A stretch of 8,535 bases of DNA, from NCBI GenBank assembly GCA_937904375.1, contig CALDIG010000158.1:1-8535 (forward strand), read 5' to 3'. Position 1 is the first letter of the stretch. The number at the start of each line of letters is the position of its first letter. Positions 6,164-8,535 of the stretch are shown here, one piece after another. The position numbers were made by a program, and so were the translations under genes. This DNA is from an uncultured Prevotellaceae bacterium. Lineage in GTDB: Bacteria; Bacteroidota; Bacteroidia; Bacteroidales; Muribaculaceae. Under the pieces are notes generated by a model, which saw only the letters and a program-made list of their open reading frames with translations, did not search any database and had not been told where the DNA came from.

Positions 6164-7606
6164 TTACTTCTTTGTGGTCTTCTTTGCAGGAACTTTTTTC
6201 TCGGCAAGTTTCTTGGCGGCAGACTTCTTTGTTGGTGCCTTTTTAGGCTTTGGATCTTCCTTGGGCTCTGCTTCCTCTACCTTTGGCACAAAGTCGCCAG
6301 TAGTGTCCTTCACAATATTGTTGCGCAGCAGTTCCACCTCGCGGTTCAACTCCTCAATCTCCTTCTCTTGATTGCGGATAGTGAGCAGCAAAGCGTTAAG
6401 TTCCTCATTCTCGATCTCCTCAGGGAATTGCTCACGCACCCTTATCAAGAAGTCGCTAAGCACGTTCATGTAATTGGTAAACGCGGCGTAAGGCGAGTCG
6501 TAGGGACTGTAGTGAGAGTGAACCGAGCCATCGCTGCTGTGCTTGGTGCTCATGTAGTAGAAATGGTCGCTGGCTTGCAGGTAGTTCCAGTCCTGGCGTA
6601 TGCGCTTATCGGTCACCATGCGAATGCGCTCACTCAGGCAGTAGAGTTTATTCACAGCCTCATCCTGCAAAATATTGCCCATCCATGCGCTGGTGTCGCG
6701 TGCCTCGTCGGCCCACGAGATGGGATGCATCACCGAGAGCTCACTCACGGGTTTCATCTTCGACACCACTTCGCTTGGAGTCATGAACTCGATATTATGG
6801 TCAGCGGCAAAGCGCGGCAACGCCTTCATAAATTCAAAGATGCCGCTCTCGCGAGGCTGCAGCTCTCCAAAGGTCTCATAGTTCATAAAGAGGTTCACAA
6901 GCATCTCCTCCTCTGGCAGCGTGGCAATCCAGTTGATATATTTGTCGGCAGTCAACGGATAAGCAGCCCACTCGGGATTGCTGAAACGGAACGAAATATC
7001 GTCGCTGAGCTTAGAATTCTTCAGCAACAATTTCAGTTTTGGAGCCGACGCTGATTTGTAGAGATAGTTGGGCGACTTCCAGCCCAGGATGTGCTTTGCA
7101 CCATCGGTGATTGCGCCTTTGAAGCCCATCGATGCCACCATAGCGGCGATGTCATCGTCATAAATCAACTCGGTGTTGCGGAACACCTTGGGTTTCTGCC
7201 CAAAGAGCTGATAAATCTTCTCGTCGTGGGCCTTCACCTGAGCCATGAACTCCTCGGGGTCAACGAGCGAAGAGAGGGAGTGGGCGTAGGTCTCGCTGAG
7301 GAACTCCACGCAGCCGGTATCGGCGAGGTCCTTCATCGAGTCGATAAACTCCGGCACATACTGCTCAAGCTGCTCCAGCGCCGTGCCGCTTATCGAGAAC
7401 GCTACCTTGAATTTCTTGCCATTCTCCTTAATCATGTCAAGAAGCATCTGGTTGGCAGGCAAGTAAGAGCGTTGCGCTATGCGAGTGATGATTTCGTCGT
7501 TGGCAAAGTCATCATAGTAGTAATGGTCGTTACCGATGTCAAAGAAACGATAAGTCTTCAGGCGGAACGGCTGATGTATCTGGAAATAGAAACAGATTGA
7601 TTTCAT
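6164..7606 (-). CDS. GH57 alpha-amylase-like protein with coiled coil and Lys-rich tail
   Basis: The 480-aa protein has no signal peptide and should be cytoplasmic. Residues 1-~300 form the GH57 catalytic-barrel region: HQPFR (11-15) is conserved region 1, FRNTELIYD (142-150) holds the expected nucleophile Glu146, and LFMNYETFGE (239-248) is region 4, where the alpha-amylase group normally has Asp in DYETFG but here Asn242 (AAC codon at 6881-6883). The helical region ~300-390 contains the DWNYLQASDHFYYM block usual in bacteroidal GH57 proteins. Residues ~397-430 are heptad-like and Glu-rich, probably a coiled coil. Residues ~450-480 are a Lys/Ala/Pro/Thr tail (KKAPTKKSAAKK and similar). GH57 enzymes act on alpha-glucans; next to a glycogen-synthase-like glycosyltransferase a role in glycogen handling is likely. 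Whether it is catalytically active is uncertain. It lies 102 bases downstream of the glycosyltransferase gene. Confidence 0.9.
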   Translation of the reverse strand: MKSICFYFQIHQPFRLKTYRFFDIGNDHYYYDDFANDEIITRIAQRSYLPANQMLLDMIKENGKKFKVAFSISGTALEQLEQYVPEFIDSMKDLADTGCVEFLSETYAHSLSSLVDPEEFMAQVKAHDEKIYQLFGQKPKVFRNTELIYDDDIAAMVASMGFKGAITDGAKHILGWKSPNYLYKSASAPKLKLLLKNSKLSDDISFRFSNPEWAAYPLTADKYINWIATLPEEEMLVNLFMNYETFGELQPRESGIFEFMKALPRFAADHNIEFMTPSEVVSKMKPVSELSVMHPISWADEARDTSAWMGNILQDEAVNKLYCLSERIRMVTDKRIRQDWNYLQASDHFYYMSTKHSSDGSVHSHYSPYDSPYAAFTNYMNVLSDFLIRVREQFPEEIENEELNALLLTIRNQEKEIEELNREVELLRNNIVKDTTGDFVPKVEEAEPKEDPKPKKAPTKKSAAKKLAEKKVPAKKTTKK

Positions 7607-7708
7607 GATTCTTGAAGTATTTTGTGGTTGTTATTATTTTTCAGTTAATTGTAATCGAGGATCGGGTATTCTGCATTCTGCATTCAGCATTAATTAACCC
7701 TCTAACCC
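7607..7708 (-). other. Intergenic gap inside the presumed glycogen operon
   Basis: This 102-base AT-rich gap separates the glycosyltransferase stop from the GH57 start. On the - strand I see no TAnnTTTG element and no strong hairpin, so readthrough from the glycosyltransferase promoter is likely. It contains a 7-bp tandem repeat (7668-7691). Confidence 0.5.
7668..7691. repeat. 7-bp tandem repeat, about 3.4 copies
   Basis: ATTCTGC occurs twice, followed by ATTCAGC and a partial ATT. The third unit differs at one base. It lies between cotranscribed genes. Length changes here would alter only the spacer. Confidence 0.85.
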
Positions 7709-8535
7709 TCAAGTTATTAATCGCTTGTAGATGTCGATGACCTTTGCGCCAGCCTTGTCCCAAGTGATTTGGTTCACCTCCTCAAGACCCTGCTCGCGCA
7801 ACTGGTTGTACATGGCGGGATACTTGATAATCGAGTAGATGGCGTCGGCGATGGCGTTGGTGTCCCAATAATCCACCTTTATCACGTTGTTGAGGATTTC
7901 GGCGCAGCCGCTCTGCTTGGAGATGATTGACGGCACGCCCATCTGCATCGCCTCGAGCGGCGAGATGCCGAATGGTTCGCTCACCGACGGCATGATATAC
8001 ACATCGCTCGCCTTGAGCATCTCATACACCTGCTTGCCCTTCAGGAAGCCGGTGAAGTGGAAACGTCCGGCAATGTGGCGGCGCGCAGCCAAGCGTATCA
8101 TCTTCTCCATCATGTCGCCGCTGCCTGCCATCACAAACTGCACGTTATGCACTTTTTGCAGCACTTGCCAAGCGGCATCGACGAAGTATTCTGGTCCTTT
8201 CTGCATAGTGATGCGCCCCAAGAAAGTGACCACCTTCTCGTGCTTGGGCGGCACTTCCAGGTCGAGCAGCTCCCTACTTAGCGGCTCAACGGCGTTATGC
8301 ACGGTAGTCACCTTGTCGGGGCTGATGCCATACTTCTCAATGACCGTCTTGCGAGTGAGGTTGCTCACGGTGATGATGTGGTCGGCGTTGTTCATGCCGT
8401 CCTTCTCGATGTTAAACACCGTGGGGTTCACGTTGCCGCGACTGCGGTCGAAGTCGGTGGCATGGACATGAATCACTAGCGGCTTGCCCGTCACCTGCTT
8501 GGCATGGATGCCGGCAGGATAGGTGAGCCAGTCGT
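7709..8535 (-). CDS. Glycosyltransferase, GT4/glycogen-synthase-like (5' end outside the window)
   Basis: About 274 C-terminal residues are visible; the frame is open to the window edge. The valine encoded by GTG at 8492-8494 could be read as a start, but the in-frame codons before it encode DWLTYPAGIHAKQ, a classic GT-B motif region, so the true start lies beyond 8535. Numbering from that GTG codon, HVHATDFDR (9-17) closes the N-terminal Rossmann domain; FLGRITMQKG (91-100) is the donor-binding G-R...K-G block (Arg94, Lys99). SEPFGISPLEAM (172-183) is the EX7E motif with Glu173 and Glu181, contacting the nucleotide sugar in retaining GT-B enzymes. The protein ends in the helix that packs back on the first domain (IDIYKRLIT). 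In Bacteroidales such a gene next to GH57 belongs to the glycogen synthesis cluster, so transfer of glucose from a nucleotide sugar is likely; the donor cannot be read from the sequence. Confidence 0.88.
   Translation of the reverse strand, partial: DWLTYPAGIHAKQVTGKPLVIHVHATDFDRSRGNVNPTVFNIEKDGMNNADHIITVSNLTRKTVIEKYGISPDKVTTVHNAVEPLSRELLDLEVPPKHEKVVTFLGRITMQKGPEYFVDAAWQVLQKVHNVQFVMAGSGDMMEKMIRLAARRHIAGRFHFTGFLKGKQVYEMLKASDVYIMPSVSEPFGISPLEAMQMGVPSIISKQSGCAEILNNVIKVDYWDTNAIADAIYSIIKYPAMYNQLREQGLEEVNQITWDKAGAKVIDIYKRLIT

Noticed and set aside
6368..7600. Long + strand open frames opposite the GH57 gene (6368-7054 and 7091-7600)
   Set aside because: They are antisense to a well-supported gene, encode His/Val-rich protein without recognisable motifs, and arise from codon bias on the opposite strand.
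7887..8471. + strand open frame opposite the glycosyltransferase
   Set aside because: The - strand frame has clear GT-B motifs (DWLTYPAG, EX7E); the + strand frame has none.
8492..8494. GTG as the start codon of the glycosyltransferase
   Set aside because: The upstream in-frame codons encode DWLTYPAGIHAKQ, a conserved part of the family, with no stop before the window edge.

Overview
The window looks like chromosomal DNA of a gut-type Bacteroidales bacterium (Bacteroidota; a Prevotella- or Muribaculaceae-like host is my inference). The reasons are: a FISUMP-type lipoprotein with a Bacteroidales lipobox, a C10 (streptopain-like) peptidase with a Spi propeptide and a dockerin tail, start codons without a Shine-Dalgarno sequence in AT-rich leaders, a TAnnTTTG-type -7 element, and a GH57/glycosyltransferase pair typical of the Bacteroidales glycogen cluster.

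Left half (1-5304, + strand): a module of two surface/secreted protein genes. The intact copy is a 1113-aa secreted C10 cysteine protease with Ig-like domains, two ~70%-identical jelly-roll-like repeats and a dockerin (329-3670), followed by a 501-aa lipoprotein with an Mfa/fimbrillin-like N-terminus and a FISUMP C-terminus (3799-5304). The first 265 bases are the wreck of an upstream copy of the same module. Bases 1-55 are identical to the 3' end of the protease gene. They are joined, after a short deletion, to a copy of the lipoprotein leader and start codon, and then directly to a decayed 3' end of the lipoprotein gene. The module was therefore tandemly duplicated and the upstream lipoprotein gene was later gutted by an internal deletion.

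Middle (5305-5582): a gene-free gap between convergent genes. It holds a long hairpin, a short GC-rich hairpin and a 14-bp perfect stem, one arm of which has a competing partner; these are probably terminator-type structures.

Right half (5583-8535, - strand): a presumptive operon read right to left. A glycosyltransferase of the GT4/glycogen-synthase-like type (its 5' end lies beyond the window) is followed by a GH57 alpha-amylase-like protein and, 5 bp later, a small YqiA-type alpha/beta-hydrolase. The first two probably act on intracellular alpha-glucan (glycogen). The GH57 protein has Asn where the family's catalytic Asp is expected, and carries a coiled coil and a Lys/Ala/Pro-rich tail.

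No RNA genes, transposases, CRISPR arrays or reverse transcriptase were seen.
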